Positions 10,103 to 22,604 of a DNA stretch of 64,000 bases are shown in pieces; positions within the stretch are counted from its first letter, which is position 1; the number at the start of each line of letters is the position of its first letter. This DNA comes from Alphaproteobacteria bacterium (lineage in GTDB: Bacteria > Pseudomonadota > Alphaproteobacteria > Micropepsales > Micropepsaceae). The position numbers were made by a program, and so were the translations under genes. Location of the stretch: contig JADHVO010000002.1 in NCBI GenBank assembly GCA_016783965.1, forward strand, positions 542,073 through 606,072, in the 5' to 3' direction. The notes under the pieces were generated by a model. It made no database searches, was not told the DNA's origin, and was given only the letters and a program-made list of their open reading frames with translations.

Positions 10103-12061
10103 ATGAGCCGCAAATATCTCCTTCCGCTGATCGCCGGCGCGGTCGCGCTGGCACTGGTCGCGGGCGCCTATCTGGCGATCCCGCTATTCGTCTCGACCGT
10201 TTCGCTGAAGGGCGAGATCGAGGCGCGGGTCGAGCGCGCTACCGGGCGCACGTTCCGGATCAACGGTCCGCTGACCATTGCCCTGTTTCCGACTCTGTCG
10301 GTTACCGCGCGGGACGTGACCCTGGCGAACGCTCCAGGCGGCAAGGCGACGAACATGGTGCGCATCGACACCATGCGGCTGGCCGTGAAGCTGTGGCCGC
10401 TGTTGCACGGCAAGATCGAGGCGACCGAAGCGGTGTTCGACAGGCCCGAGATCAGTCTCGAGGTCGATCGCGAGGGCCACGGCAACTGGGAGCTGGTGCG
10501 CAGGAAGGCCGAGGAGAGCGGCATTCACCTGCCGACCAACACACTGTTCGGCGGCGCAGAGGTGCATGACGCGCGCGTATCCTACGACAACGCAAAGCTC
10601 GGCTTGCAGCGGTCGATCGATGACCTGGATGCCGACGTCGACATCACCAGGCTGAGCGAACCAGTGAAGGCGGAAGGCAGCCTTCTCTTCCAGGGGCGCA
10701 GGTTCACATATCACGCGACCGTGGGAACCATCCGCACGCTGCTGTCCGGCGCGGCAACGCGGGTCGATGTGGCCGCCGACAGCGACCTGGTGCATGCGGG
10801 CTTCGTCGGCTTCCTTTCGAGCGACGGCACCGCAAAGGGCAACGGCTCGATCGTCACGCCGTCGATGAAGAACCTCGCGGCGTGGCTTGGCCGGCCGGTC
10901 GAGGCAGGCGACGGCCTTGGAGCGCTGACCGCCATCGCGGATATCGCCGCCAAGGACAGGCGCATCTCGCTCAGCCGCATCAAGGCCAGGCTGGACGGCA
11001 TGAGCATCGGCGGATCGCTGGTCGCGGATGTGAGCAAGCCCGTGCCCGACGTGACGGCGAACCTCACCATCGATCGCATCGATCTGAACACCTACATGCA
11101 CATCGAGGTCGCGCGCGCCGGTGCGCGACCGGCGGCGGGGCCGCCCAGCGGCGGATGGAGCCGCGCGCCGGTCAGGCTCGACCTGCTGAAGCTGGCGAAC
11201 GGTCATGTGAACCTCGCGGTCGGATCGCTCGTGGTACGGCACCTGAAGCTCGGCTTCACGAAGGTCGCGGCGACGCTGACCGATGGCGCGATGGAGGCAC
11301 ATCTCGATCCCATCACGCTCTATGGCGGGCGCGGCAGGGCGTGCCTCGCCGCCGATGGCCACGGCGATGTACCCAGCTTCCGCAACCAGCTGATCTTCAG
11401 CGCTATCGCGATGCGGCCGTTCCTGGCCGACGCCATCGGCGTGGGCCAGCTCGACGGCACCGGGACGATCTCGCTGGATGTCGCCGCCACCGGCGCCAGC
11501 CCTGACGCGATCATGCGCACGATGTCGGGGAAGGGATCGGTCGCCATCGTCCACGGCCGCGTTACCGGCGTGGACATGGGCCAGGTCGCGCGCACCGTGC
11601 AGACGATCCTGAGCGCCGGCGCGACCGGCGACAGCGCGGCGACCGCGTTCGACAGCTTCTCCGGCTCCTTCGCGATCCAGAACGGCGTGATGAAGAACAA
11701 CGACCTGAAGATGTCCAGCGCGTTCATCAACATGACTGGCCACGGCACGGTCGATTTGGGTAACCAGACGCTTGCTTACCGCATCGAGCCCAGGGCCTCG
11801 CTCGGCGGCCGCATGGACCTGCTGGAGCTCGGCGTGCCGTTCACCATCTATGGTACCTGGGCGCATGTGAAATATGTCCCGGACATGAACGGCGCCGTCA
11901 CCGGCATGTTCGGGGCCGTGATCGACAAGGGACTGTCGCCGGTCACCGGGCTTCTCGGCGCATTGACCGGGAGCCCGCCAGACGGCAAACCCAAGCCCGA
12001 CAAGCCGACCAGGCCGAAAGGCGTGGCCGATACCATCAAGGGCATTTTCGGCCTGCACTGA
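10103..12061 (+). CDS. AsmA family protein
   Basis: N-terminal TM then GEIEARVERATGRTFRINGPLTIALFPTLSVTARDVTLANAPG; long beta-rich AsmA-like C-terminal. Confidence 0.85.
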   Translation: MSRKYLLPLIAGAVALALVAGAYLAIPLFVSTVSLKGEIEARVERATGRTFRINGPLTIALFPTLSVTARDVTLANAPGGKATNMVRIDTMRLAVKLWPLLHGKIEATEAVFDRPEISLEVDREGHGNWELVRRKAEESGIHLPTNTLFGGAEVHDARVSYDNAKLGLQRSIDDLDADVDITRLSEPVKAEGSLLFQGRRFTYHATVGTIRTLLSGAATRVDVAADSDLVHAGFVGFLSSDGTAKGNGSIVTPSMKNLAAWLGRPVEAGDGLGALTAIADIAAKDRRISLSRIKARLDGMSIGGSLVADVSKPVPDVTANLTIDRIDLNTYMHIEVARAGARPAAGPPSGGWSRAPVRLDLLKLANGHVNLAVGSLVVRHLKLGFTKVAATLTDGAMEAHLDPITLYGGRGRACLAADGHGDVPSFRNQLIFSAIAMRPFLADAIGVGQLDGTGTISLDVAATGASPDAIMRTMSGKGSVAIVHGRVTGVDMGQVARTVQTILSAGATGDSAATAFDSFSGSFAIQNGVMKNNDLKMSSAFINMTGHGTVDLGNQTLAYRIEPRASLGGRMDLLELGVPFTIYGTWAHVKYVPDMNGAVTGMFGAVIDKGLSPVTGLLGALTGSPPDGKPKPDKPTRPKGVADTIKGIFGLH

Positions 12062-12070
12062 AGGACTGCC

Positions 12071-13174
12071 ATGAACAGACGGTGGATCATCCTCGGCGCC
12101 GTGGCGCTGCTGCTCGCCGCGGCGGCCGGCGCCTATTTCTGGTTCATGCGTCCGCTGCCGGTGCTGACGGTCGCGACCTGGCCCGGGCCTTACGGACGCG
12201 CCCAGGCGAGCGCCATGTTCCGCACGTTCGGGGAAGCGAATTCCTATGACGTGCGCATCGCCCTGTATGACGGCGGCCTGAAAGAACTCCGGCAGATGGT
12301 CGGCCGCGGCCAGTACGACTGGGACGCGGTCGACCTCGAACTGCCGGACGCGATTGCGGCCTGCCGCCTCGGCCTGCTCGAGCACATCGACGCCGCGCAG
12401 TTGCCGGCTGGCGCCGACGGCGTGCCCTCGGCCAAGGACTTCGTGAAGAACGCGGTCGGGCCCTGTTGGACCGGCAGCGTCGTGTACAGCCAGGTCATCA
12501 CCTATTCGACACGCCGCTTCCCCGGCGCCAGCGGACCGAGAACGGCCGCGGACTTCTTCGATCTTCAGCACTTCCCCGGCACGCGTGCGCTGCGCCGCAA
12601 CGCCAAGTTCAACCTGGAACTCGCACTACTGGCCGACGGCATGAACCCCGCCGACGTCTACGACGCATTGCTGACGCCGGTCGGGATCGACCGGGCGCTG
12701 ACTAAGCTCTCCACGCTCAAGGGCTCGCTCGTGTGGTGGGACGATTCCGCCGACGCTGTGGCGATGGTCAATGACGGCCGCGCCGCCATGGCCACCGCGC
12801 TCAACGGCGATGTCTATGACGCTGCCCAGCATCACCACGCGGTGGGCGTGGTGTGGGACCGCCAGCTTTACGAGCTCGACGTGTTCGGCGTTCCCAAAGG
12901 GACCCCGCGCAAGGATGTGGCGATGGACTTCGTGCGCTTCGCCACGGACTCACAGCCGCTGGCCAATGTCGCGGCATGGGTCGGCTATGGACCGGCGCGC
13001 CGTTCCGCGCTGCCGCTGGTCGGCAGGAACCCGGAGACGAACAGCGACATGACGCCCTTCCTTCCGACTCTGCCGGCGCATTTCGCCACCGCCTTCGCGG
13101 TCGACGACGAGTGGTGGCAGCTCCACGGCGCGGACATCGAGTCGCGCTGGCAGGTGTGGCTCGCCCAGCAATGA
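12071..13174 (+). CDS. Extracellular solute-binding protein (spermidine/putrescine PotD-like)
   Basis: N-terminal TM/signal then LTVATWPGPYGRAQ..YDWDAVDLELPDAIAACRLGLLEHID; family 1 SBP-like. Confidence 0.7.
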   Translation: MNRRWIILGAVALLLAAAAGAYFWFMRPLPVLTVATWPGPYGRAQASAMFRTFGEANSYDVRIALYDGGLKELRQMVGRGQYDWDAVDLELPDAIAACRLGLLEHIDAAQLPAGADGVPSAKDFVKNAVGPCWTGSVVYSQVITYSTRRFPGASGPRTAADFFDLQHFPGTRALRRNAKFNLELALLADGMNPADVYDALLTPVGIDRALTKLSTLKGSLVWWDDSADAVAMVNDGRAAMATALNGDVYDAAQHHHAVGVVWDRQLYELDVFGVPKGTPRKDVAMDFVRFATDSQPLANVAAWVGYGPARRSALPLVGRNPETNSDMTPFLPTLPAHFATAFAVDDEWWQLHGADIESRWQVWLAQQ

Positions 13175-13304
13175 CGAAAATGTCGTGCGTGGAGCGTTTC
13201 GCGTAATCTTCGGCGCGGTCAAAATGCTATGTTGACAAGGCTTTAACCCTGGCCAAGGTTGAGTAGCGTTGTGTTCGACGCGGGCTCGGGGCCGGCACAA
13301 AAAG

Positions 13305-14252
13305 ATGTTCTCATACGCCGTTAGGCGCCTGCTGGGCGCCATCCCGACGCTATTTATCATCATCACACTGACCTTTTTCATGATGCGGATCGCGCCCGGC
13401 GGTCCATTCGACGCGCAGCGCCGCCTGCCGCCCGAGATCGAGCACAACATCAAGGCCGCCTACAATCTCGATAAGCCCGTCTACCAGCAGTACTTCATCT
13501 ATCTCGGCAAGTTGGCGCACGGCGACATGGGGCCGAGCTACAAGAACAAGGATTTCACGGTCAACGAGCTGATCGCCGATGGCCTGCCGGTCAGCGCGGA
13601 GATCGGCGTCACCTCGATGCTGCTCGCGCTGCTGCTCGGCACTGCATTCGGCTCCGTCGCGGCGCTCCGGCAGAACAGCGCAGTCGACTACGGCACGATG
13701 TCGGTCGCGATGATGGGCATCACCATCCCGACCTTCGTGGTCGGGCCGATCCTGACGCTCATCTTCGGCGTCTACGGACTGACAGTGTTCGGCTACGACG
13801 TGTCGCTGCCGGTTGGCGGGTGGAACGGCGGCGCCCTGCGCAACCTGATCCTGCCGGTGCTCGTGCTCGCGTTGCCACAGATCGCCGTCATCGCGCGCAT
13901 CATGCGCGGCAGTATGGTGGAAGTTCTGCACTCCAACTATGTCCGCACCGCCCGCGCCAAGGGCTTGTCCAACTTCGCCATCGTGATCCGCCATGCGCTG
14001 CGCGCCGCTGTACTGCCGCTGGTGTCGTATCTCGGTCCGGCGATCGCCGGCGTGCTGACCGGCTCGCTGGTGGTGGAGCAGCTCTTCGGCATTCCCGGCA
14101 TCGGCCGCTACTTCGTGCAGGGCGCGCTCAATCGCGACTACACGCTGGTAATGGGCGTGCTGGTCTATTACGCGACCGCGATTATCATCCTGAACCTGAT
14201 CGCGGACCTGCTTTATGCGGTGCTCGACCCGCGCGTGAGGTACGCTCAGTGA
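13305..14252 (+). CDS. oppB: Oligopeptide/dipeptide ABC transporter permease (OppB-like)
   Basis: MFSYAVRRLLGAIPTLFIIITLTFFMMRIAPGGPFD..; EAA-like loop VRTARAKGLSNFAIVIRHALRAAVLPLVSYLGP. Confidence 0.9.
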   Translation: MFSYAVRRLLGAIPTLFIIITLTFFMMRIAPGGPFDAQRRLPPEIEHNIKAAYNLDKPVYQQYFIYLGKLAHGDMGPSYKNKDFTVNELIADGLPVSAEIGVTSMLLALLLGTAFGSVAALRQNSAVDYGTMSVAMMGITIPTFVVGPILTLIFGVYGLTVFGYDVSLPVGGWNGGALRNLILPVLVLALPQIAVIARIMRGSMVEVLHSNYVRTARAKGLSNFAIVIRHALRAAVLPLVSYLGPAIAGVLTGSLVVEQLFGIPGIGRYFVQGALNRDYTLVMGVLVYYATAIIILNLIADLLYAVLDPRVRYAQ

Positions 14253-15187
14253 TCGCGCCCGTCACCAATGCCCACGTCGAAGATCTGATGGAACGCGCGG
14301 CCGACGTGAAGGGCCGCAGCCTGTGGGACGACGCGCGCCGCCGCCTGTTCCGCAACCGTGCTGCGCTGATCAGCATCATCGTGCTCGGCATGATCGCGGT
14401 CGCCGCGGTGTTCGGGCCGTTCTTCCTCGCCTACGCCTACGACTACATCGACTATTCCGTCGTTTCCTGCGCTCCGGACTGGTGGCCGGACCCGGGCGTT
14501 CTATGCAATGCGGGCGGCACGCACTGGTTCGGGACCGACAGCGTCGGCCGTGACCTCCTCGTCCGCACTTTATACGGCGCACGCATCTCGCTTTCCGTCG
14601 GCCTCATCGCCACGCTGGTCAGCCTGGTTATTGGAGTCGCCTATGGCGCCACCGCCGGCTATCTCGGCGGCCGCATCGACGAGCTGATGATGCGCTTCGT
14701 CGACGTGCTCTACTCGATCCCCTACATCTTCCTGGTCATCATCCTGATGGTGATCTTCAACCGCAACTTCTTCCTCCTGTTCGTCGCCATCGGCGCAGTC
14801 GAATGGCTGACTATGGCGCGGATCGTGCGCGGTCAGACCCTGTCGGTGAAGCAGAAGGAATTCGTCGAAGCCGCCCGCGCCGGTGGCGTGAGCAATTTCG
14901 GCATCATCCTGACGCACGTCATCCCCAACGTGTTCGGCCCCGTCATCGTCTATGTCACGCTGACCGTGCCAGCCTCGATCCTCGCCGAGAGCTTCCTGTC
15001 GTTCCTGGGCCTGGGCATCCAGGAGCCGCTGACCTCCTGGGGCGTGCTGATCAAGGACGGCGCCGACCAGATGGAAACCGCGCCCTGGATGCTGATCTTC
15101 CCGGCCGCGTTCATGGCGGTGACGCTGTTCTGCTTCAACTTCATCGGCGACGGCCTGCGCGACGCCCTCGACCCGAAGGATCGCTGA
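14249..15187 (+). CDS. oppC: Oligopeptide ABC transporter permease (OppC-like)
   Basis: GTG start overlapping oppB stop; FGTDSVGRDLLVRTLYGARISLSVGLIATLVSLVIGVAYGATAGYLGG; same frame as ORF 13820..15187. Confidence 0.9.
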   Translation: MIAPVTNAHVEDLMERAADVKGRSLWDDARRRLFRNRAALISIIVLGMIAVAAVFGPFFLAYAYDYIDYSVVSCAPDWWPDPGVLCNAGGTHWFGTDSVGRDLLVRTLYGARISLSVGLIATLVSLVIGVAYGATAGYLGGRIDELMMRFVDVLYSIPYIFLVIILMVIFNRNFFLLFVAIGAVEWLTMARIVRGQTLSVKQKEFVEAARAGGVSNFGIILTHVIPNVFGPVIVYVTLTVPASILAESFLSFLGLGIQEPLTSWGVLIKDGADQMETAPWMLIFPAAFMAVTLFCFNFIGDGLRDALDPKDR

Positions 15188-15188
15188 G

Positions 15189-16994
<1,806 letters not shown>

Positions 16995-16996
16995 GC

Positions 16997-17614
16997 CTAC
17001 TTGATGCGCGTCACTTTATAGACCGGCCCGTCGTTGATGGTCATGTTGTAGGACCCGATCAGGCCGCGGCTGATCACGACGGTGTTCTTGCCGCCCTTGG
17101 CGAACCGCGCCTTCATGCCCGTGTCGCTCTCGATCTGCTTCCAGATCTGGCCGTTGTCGAGGAAGACGACGAACTTGTCGTACGGATTGAACGAGTAGTC
17201 GGTGACTGTCGCGGTGATGCTTTCCAGCGCCTCGGGCGGTTTCTCGGCCGGCGGCGTGCCGGGCGGCGGCGGCGGCGCCTGCAAACCTTCGCTGCCGAAG
17301 CTCTGGGGCGTGGTCTGCCGGTTGGGCGCGACGCCGAACACATCGTACCAGGGCCGGCCATTGTCGGCCTGCTGTGCGGGCGGCGCAGCTGCGGGCGGAG
17401 GCGGCGCGACAGCAACCGGTGGCGGTGGGGCAGCCTGCGCGGCATGCAAGGTCGGGTTGAGCGCGTCGTAACAGGCGAGCCGCGCCATGTTGTCCGCGAT
17501 CGCGGCGCATTTCGCCATGCCGTCGATCAGGTCCTGGCGGGGATCCGGCCCGGCGAAGGCGGCCACGGGCAACAGCAGGGCTCCGCCAAGCAAGACGATA
17601 CGCGCAATATTCAT
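16997..17614 (-). CDS. Hypothetical secreted proline-rich protein
   Basis: Signal peptide MNIARIVLLGGALLLPVAAFA; central Pro-rich linkers; C-terminal FNPYDKFVVFLDNGQIWKQIESD. Confidence 0.65.
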   Translation of the reverse strand: MNIARIVLLGGALLLPVAAFAGPDPRQDLIDGMAKCAAIADNMARLACYDALNPTLHAAQAAPPPPVAVAPPPPAAAPPAQQADNGRPWYDVFGVAPNRQTTPQSFGSEGLQAPPPPPGTPPAEKPPEALESITATVTDYSFNPYDKFVVFLDNGQIWKQIESDTGMKARFAKGGKNTVVISRGLIGSYNMTINDGPVYKVTRIK

Positions 17615-17703
17615 TTCCGGTTCATTCCTGTGCTGTTTGCTACAAATCCGCCCCGCCGGGATGATAGGCCATCGCCGGTGACGCGGCGAGATGTCGGTGA
17701 CAC

Positions 17704-19350
17704 ATGACGCAAGGCAAGTGGACGCGGCGCGGCCTGATGGCCGGCGGAGCGGTCGCCGTCATCGGCGGCGGCGCCTACGCACTCAAGGGCAAGGGTGGCC
17801 CCGGCATGATCCTGTCGACCGCCGACGGGCACACGCTCTCCCGCGGTAACGGCGCCGAGCCCGACACCATCGACCCGCACAAGGCCTCGGGCAACTGGGA
17901 GAACAACATCATAGGCGACATGTTCATCGGCCTGATGACCGATGCCGCCGACGCCCGCGCCATTCCCGGCGCGGCCGAGAGCTACACCGTCAGCCCTGAC
18001 GGCCTCGTCTACACGTTCAGGCTGCGCGACCATGTCTGGTCGGACGGCGAACCGGTCACGGCGCACGACTTCGTCTATTCTTTCCGCCGCGTGGCGGACC
18101 CGCGCACCGCGGCGCAATACGCGACCATCCTCTATCCCCTCAGGAACATGCAGGCGGCGACCGAAGGCCGGGTGACGCCGGACAAGATCGGCGCACACGC
18201 CATCGACGACCGCACGCTGGAACTGACCTTCAACTACCAGGTGCCGTACATCCGCGAATTGCTGACGCATTACACGACTTTCGCCGTGCCGCAGCACGTG
18301 GTGGAACGCTACGGCGAGGCGTGGACCCGCGCCGAGCACCTGGTCTGCAACGGCGCGTTCCGGCTGAAGCAATGGGTCCCCAACGATCACATCCACCTGG
18401 TGAAGAACGAGCGTTTCTTCGGCGCCACGGACGTCAGGCTCCAGAACGTATTGTTCTACCCGACGCAGGATTCGTCGGCGGCGCTTAAGCGCTTCCGCGC
18501 CGGAGAGTTCGACATCGTCACCGACTCGGTGCCGCCGCAGCAGATCCGCTGGCTGCAACAGAACCTGCCGCACGAGATCCAGCTCTCGCCCTACATCCTG
18601 TCGCAGTATGCGCAGTTCAACCTGCGCAAGAAGCCGTTCGACGACGTCCGCGTTCGCACGGCGCTGTCGCTCGCCATCAACCGCGAAATCCTTGCCGAGA
18701 AGGTGATGCGCGCCGGCGAGCAGCCCAGCTACGGCCTCGTGCCGCCCGGCATGCCGGGCTACCGCCCCGCTGAGTTGCGCTTCCGGCACCAGCCGATGGC
18801 GCAACGGCTGGAGCGCGCCCGTGCTCTGCTCGCCGACGCCGGCTTCGGGCCCGGCAATCCGCTGACCTTCGAGCTGAACATCTCGGGCGCCACGGAGTCG
18901 CATTTCGCGGGCGTGGCGTTGCAGGGCATGTGGAACGACATCGGGGTCAAGGCACAGCTTGGGCCGTATGAAAGCGCGGTCCACTACAACATGCTGCGCA
19001 GGCGCGATTTCACCGTCACCTGGGCCGGCTGGATCGCCGACTACCGCGACGCCAAGAACTACCTGATGCTGTTCCAGTCCGGCACGACCGACCTCAACTA
19101 CGGCGATTATTCCAACCCGGCATTCGATGCGCTCGTCGCGCGCTCCGATCGCGAGCACGATGCCGGCAAGCGCGAGGACCTGCTGCGCGCCGCCGAGCAG
19201 GTGCTGCTGGACGACGTCGCGATCGCGCCGGGGTTCCTGGGCGTGGCGCGCAATCTGGTCTCGCCGCAGGTGCGTGGCTTCGTCACCAACAACGTGAACA
19301 TCCACCGCTCGCGCTACATGTCGCTCGACCGCGACGTCCGAACGGTGTGA
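17704..19350 (+). CDS. OppA-like peptide ABC transporter substrate-binding protein (Tat-type leader)
   Basis: MTQGKWTRRGLMAGGAVAVIGGG leader; GNGAEPDTIDPHKASG..WSDGEPVTAHDFVYSFRRV family 5 SBP motifs. Confidence 0.88.
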   Translation: MTQGKWTRRGLMAGGAVAVIGGGAYALKGKGGPGMILSTADGHTLSRGNGAEPDTIDPHKASGNWENNIIGDMFIGLMTDAADARAIPGAAESYTVSPDGLVYTFRLRDHVWSDGEPVTAHDFVYSFRRVADPRTAAQYATILYPLRNMQAATEGRVTPDKIGAHAIDDRTLELTFNYQVPYIRELLTHYTTFAVPQHVVERYGEAWTRAEHLVCNGAFRLKQWVPNDHIHLVKNERFFGATDVRLQNVLFYPTQDSSAALKRFRAGEFDIVTDSVPPQQIRWLQQNLPHEIQLSPYILSQYAQFNLRKKPFDDVRVRTALSLAINREILAEKVMRAGEQPSYGLVPPGMPGYRPAELRFRHQPMAQRLERARALLADAGFGPGNPLTFELNISGATESHFAGVALQGMWNDIGVKAQLGPYESAVHYNMLRRRDFTVTWAGWIADYRDAKNYLMLFQSGTTDLNYGDYSNPAFDALVARSDREHDAGKREDLLRAAEQVLLDDVAIAPGFLGVARNLVSPQVRGFVTNNVNIHRSRYMSLDRDVRTV

Positions 19351-20924
19351 TGCGCGTCGTAGCGGCGCTCCTGGCTGGCCTGCTCGCGGTCGCCGCCGCT
19401 CCATCGTCGGCGCTGACCGTGCTCAACCGGGGTAACGGTGCCGAGATCAAGAGCCTAGACCCGCACTTCATCGACGGATCCAACGAGTCCCAGGTCGAAG
19501 GCGACCTGCTGATTGGACTGCTCACGGTCGACGCCGCCGCGAGGCCCATTCCCGGCGCCGCGACCAGCTGGAATGTCTCCCCCGACGGCAAGACCTGGAC
19601 CTTCCATCTGCGCGAGCACATGTGGTCCGACGGCCAGCCTGTCACCGCGCACGATTTCGTTTTCGCCTGGCGGCGCCTGATGGACCCGACGACAGGCGCG
19701 TCCTACGCCTACAATCTGTGGGTCGTGAAGAACGCGCACGACATCAGCATCGGCAAGCTGCCGCCCACCGCGCTCGGCGTTCGCGCCGCCGACGACCGAA
19801 CGCTCGTGGTCGAACTCGAACATCCCGCCGCTTACCTGCCCGAACTGCTCACGCACGACACGGCCTATCCGCTGCCGCGGCATGTCGTGATGGCGAAGGG
19901 CCGCGCCTGGGCCAAGCCCGGCAATTTCGTCGGCAACGGCGCCTATGTGCCGCGCGAATGGGTCGTCAACGACCACCTGACGCTGCTCAAGAACCTGCGC
20001 TTCTATGACGCCGCGAACGTGCATATCGACGTTGTGACCTACCTTCCCACGCCCGACAGCAATGCCGGGCTTCGCCGATTCCGCGTGCGCGAGCTCGACA
20101 CCCAGACGCCGATCCCGCTGACCCAGATCGACTGGCTGCGCAAGAACCTGCCGGCAACGCTGCATCTGAAGCCTTATCTTGGGCTCTCCTACATCTCGAT
20201 CAACGTCCACCGCCCGCCGCTGAACGACATCCGCATCCGCCGGGCGCTCAATCTCGCACTCGACCGCGAAACCATCACTGGCAAGGTGTTGCGGCTGGGC
20301 GAGCCGCCGGCCTATTCCATGGTGCCGCCGGCGGTCGCGAACTATCCCGACAAGCCGCAGCAGGACTTCAGACCCCTGCCCTTCCCCGAACGCCTCGCCA
20401 AGGCGCGCTGGCTGATGAGCCAGGCCGGCTTTGGCCCCGAGAACCCGCTGCGCCTCAACCTCGAGACCTTCGATGAACCGAACAACAAGCGCATGGCCGC
20501 GGTCATCCAGTCGATGTGGCGCCAGGCGTGGATATTTGTGGACATCACCGCGATCGATGCAGCGGTGCACGGCGAGAACATGCGGTCGAACAATTTCGAC
20601 CTCGGGGTCGTGTCCTGGTTCGCCGATTTCAACGACGCGACCAATTTCCTGGACCTGCTGCGCGCCGACAGCGGCAACAACTACGGCCGCTACAACAACC
20701 CGCGCTTCGACGCCACGCTGGACGCCGCCCAGCAGGAGCCGGACGCACGTCGCCGCGGCCTCATGCTCGCCTCTGCAGAGCGCATGGCGCTTCGGGATTA
20801 TGTCTGGATCCCGCTGCGCTTTCGCACGACCCAGAATCTCGTCCAGCCCTATGTGAAGGGCTGGGTGGACAATTCCCGCGACATGCACCGCAGCCGCTGG
20901 CTCTGGCTCGACGACCACCGCTGA
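19347..20924 (+). CDS. OppA-like peptide ABC transporter substrate-binding protein (Sec leader)
   Basis: GNGAEIKSLDPHFIDG..WSDGQPVTAHDFVFAWRRLMDP; starts overlapping upstream stop. Confidence 0.88.
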   Translation: MMRVVAALLAGLLAVAAAPSSALTVLNRGNGAEIKSLDPHFIDGSNESQVEGDLLIGLLTVDAAARPIPGAATSWNVSPDGKTWTFHLREHMWSDGQPVTAHDFVFAWRRLMDPTTGASYAYNLWVVKNAHDISIGKLPPTALGVRAADDRTLVVELEHPAAYLPELLTHDTAYPLPRHVVMAKGRAWAKPGNFVGNGAYVPREWVVNDHLTLLKNLRFYDAANVHIDVVTYLPTPDSNAGLRRFRVRELDTQTPIPLTQIDWLRKNLPATLHLKPYLGLSYISINVHRPPLNDIRIRRALNLALDRETITGKVLRLGEPPAYSMVPPAVANYPDKPQQDFRPLPFPERLAKARWLMSQAGFGPENPLRLNLETFDEPNNKRMAAVIQSMWRQAWIFVDITAIDAAVHGENMRSNNFDLGVVSWFADFNDATNFLDLLRADSGNNYGRYNNPRFDATLDAAQQEPDARRRGLMLASAERMALRDYVWIPLRFRTTQNLVQPYVKGWVDNSRDMHRSRWLWLDDHR

Positions 20925-20972
20925 CGACTTGACCGCTTGGCACCCCGAATCCGGTATACAAAACGGCGCACG

Positions 20973-22604
20973 ATGAGTTTCCCGATGATCGCCAAGCGTA
21001 TTCTGGCTGCGGCCTGTCTCCTGCTTCTTGCGGCATGCTCGCGCGGCGGCGGCGGCAACCAGACCGTGCACGCGCCTGACTATCTCGTCCGCGGCAATGG
21101 CGCGGAGATCAAGAGCCTCGATCCGCACTACATCGACGGCCAGTGGGAAGCGAATGTCGTGGGCGATGCCCTGGTCGGTCTGACCACGGATGCCGCCAAC
21201 GGCAAGCCGATGCCCGGCGCCGCGACAAGCTGGGAGACGTCAGCGGATGGCCTGACCTGGACCTTCCATGTGCGCGAGCACGTCTGGTCGGACGGCGAGC
21301 CGGTGACGGCTGAAGATTTCGTCTACGCCTGGCGCCGCATCGTGGACCCCGCGACGGCCGCGCCTTACTCGTACTACCTGTGGCTCATCAAGAACGCCAA
21401 GCCCATCACCGACGGCAAGATGCCGCCGTCGGCTCTCGGCGTTGAAGCGCCCGACGACAAGACGCTGGTCGTCCATCTCGAGCACCCCGCGCCCTACATG
21501 CTCGAATTTCTTCTGCACCAGGCAGTGTTTCCAGTGCCGCGTCATGTGCTGCTGAAAAAGGGCAACGCCTGGGCGAAGCCTGAGAACTACGTCGGCAACG
21601 GACCATACCTGCCGAGGGAGTGGGTCCCGAACGATCACATCACCATGGTCAAGAACCCGCGCTTCTACGACGCGGCGCATGTCCGGCTGAAGACAATCAT
21701 TTACAAGCCGACGTCCGACACGCTGGCGGCGCTGAAGGCGATCCGTTCCGGCGAGCTGGACACGCAGAACCTTGTGCCCGCGGCAGAGATCACCTGGATG
21801 CGGCAGAACATCCCGCACACGCTCCAGCTCAACACCTATCTGGGCGTGGCGTATCTGACGCCCAACATGCGGCGCAAACCCTTCCAGGACATCCGCATGC
21901 GCCGCGCGATCGCGCTGGTGATCGACCGCGAGACACTGACGACCCGTATCCTGAAGCTGGGCGAACCGGCCGCCTATCACTTCGTTCCGCCCGACGTCGC
22001 AAACTACCCCGGCGGCGCGCATGTCGATTTCCAGTCGATGCCCTATGAGCAGCGGCTCGCGAAAGCGCGTTGGCTGATGAACCAGATGGGCTATGGGCCC
22101 GACAACCACTTCCACACCACCTATGACACGACCACCTCGCCGGATTCGAAGCGCGGCGCGGCCGCACTCCAGGCCATGTTCCGGCGCGTCTACATCGACG
22201 TCGACATCGTCAACTCCGACACGCAGATCTTCTACAAGAAGCTCCAGACTGGCGATTTCGACCTTGGCCCCGGTATATGGATCGGCGACTTCAACGATCC
22301 CGGAACCTTCCTCGACCTGCTGCGCGCCGGCAGCGGCAACAATTACGGCGGCTATGCCAATCCGCGTTACGACGCGCTCATGGACAGGGCGAACCAGACG
22401 CTCGACCTTGCGGCGCGCGGCGCGTTGCTTCGCCAGGCCGAACAGATCGCGCTCAATGATGTCGCCGTTATCCCGACGCGATTTGTGGTCACGCAGGACA
22501 TCGTCGAGCCCTACGTCAAAGGCTGGATTCCCAACGTCCGGGACTTCAACCGCTCGCGCTGGCTGTGGATCGACTCGAAAACGCGCCCCGAACGCGGCAA
22601 CTGA
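20973..22604 (+). CDS. OppA-like peptide ABC transporter substrate-binding lipoprotein
   Basis: MSFPMIAKRILAAACLLLLAACSRGGG lipobox; GNGAEIKSLDPHYIDG..; ORF trimmed from 20937. Confidence 0.88.
   Translation: MSFPMIAKRILAAACLLLLAACSRGGGGNQTVHAPDYLVRGNGAEIKSLDPHYIDGQWEANVVGDALVGLTTDAANGKPMPGAATSWETSADGLTWTFHVREHVWSDGEPVTAEDFVYAWRRIVDPATAAPYSYYLWLIKNAKPITDGKMPPSALGVEAPDDKTLVVHLEHPAPYMLEFLLHQAVFPVPRHVLLKKGNAWAKPENYVGNGPYLPREWVPNDHITMVKNPRFYDAAHVRLKTIIYKPTSDTLAALKAIRSGELDTQNLVPAAEITWMRQNIPHTLQLNTYLGVAYLTPNMRRKPFQDIRMRRAIALVIDRETLTTRILKLGEPAAYHFVPPDVANYPGGAHVDFQSMPYEQRLAKARWLMNQMGYGPDNHFHTTYDTTTSPDSKRGAAALQAMFRRVYIDVDIVNSDTQIFYKKLQTGDFDLGPGIWIGDFNDPGTFLDLLRAGSGNNYGGYANPRYDALMDRANQTLDLAARGALLRQAEQIALNDVAVIPTRFVVTQDIVEPYVKGWIPNVRDFNRSRWLWIDSKTRPERGN

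Noticed and set aside
10184-12571. 795-aa minus-strand ORF
   Set aside because: Antisense to the AsmA and SBP genes; biased composition, no recognisable domain
13232-13260. TTGACA box upstream of oppB
   Set aside because: No convincing -10 at proper spacing (aaggtt); not enough to call a promoter
17611-21128. Long minus-strand ORFs (597 and 557 aa)
   Set aside because: Antisense shadows of the OppA-like genes
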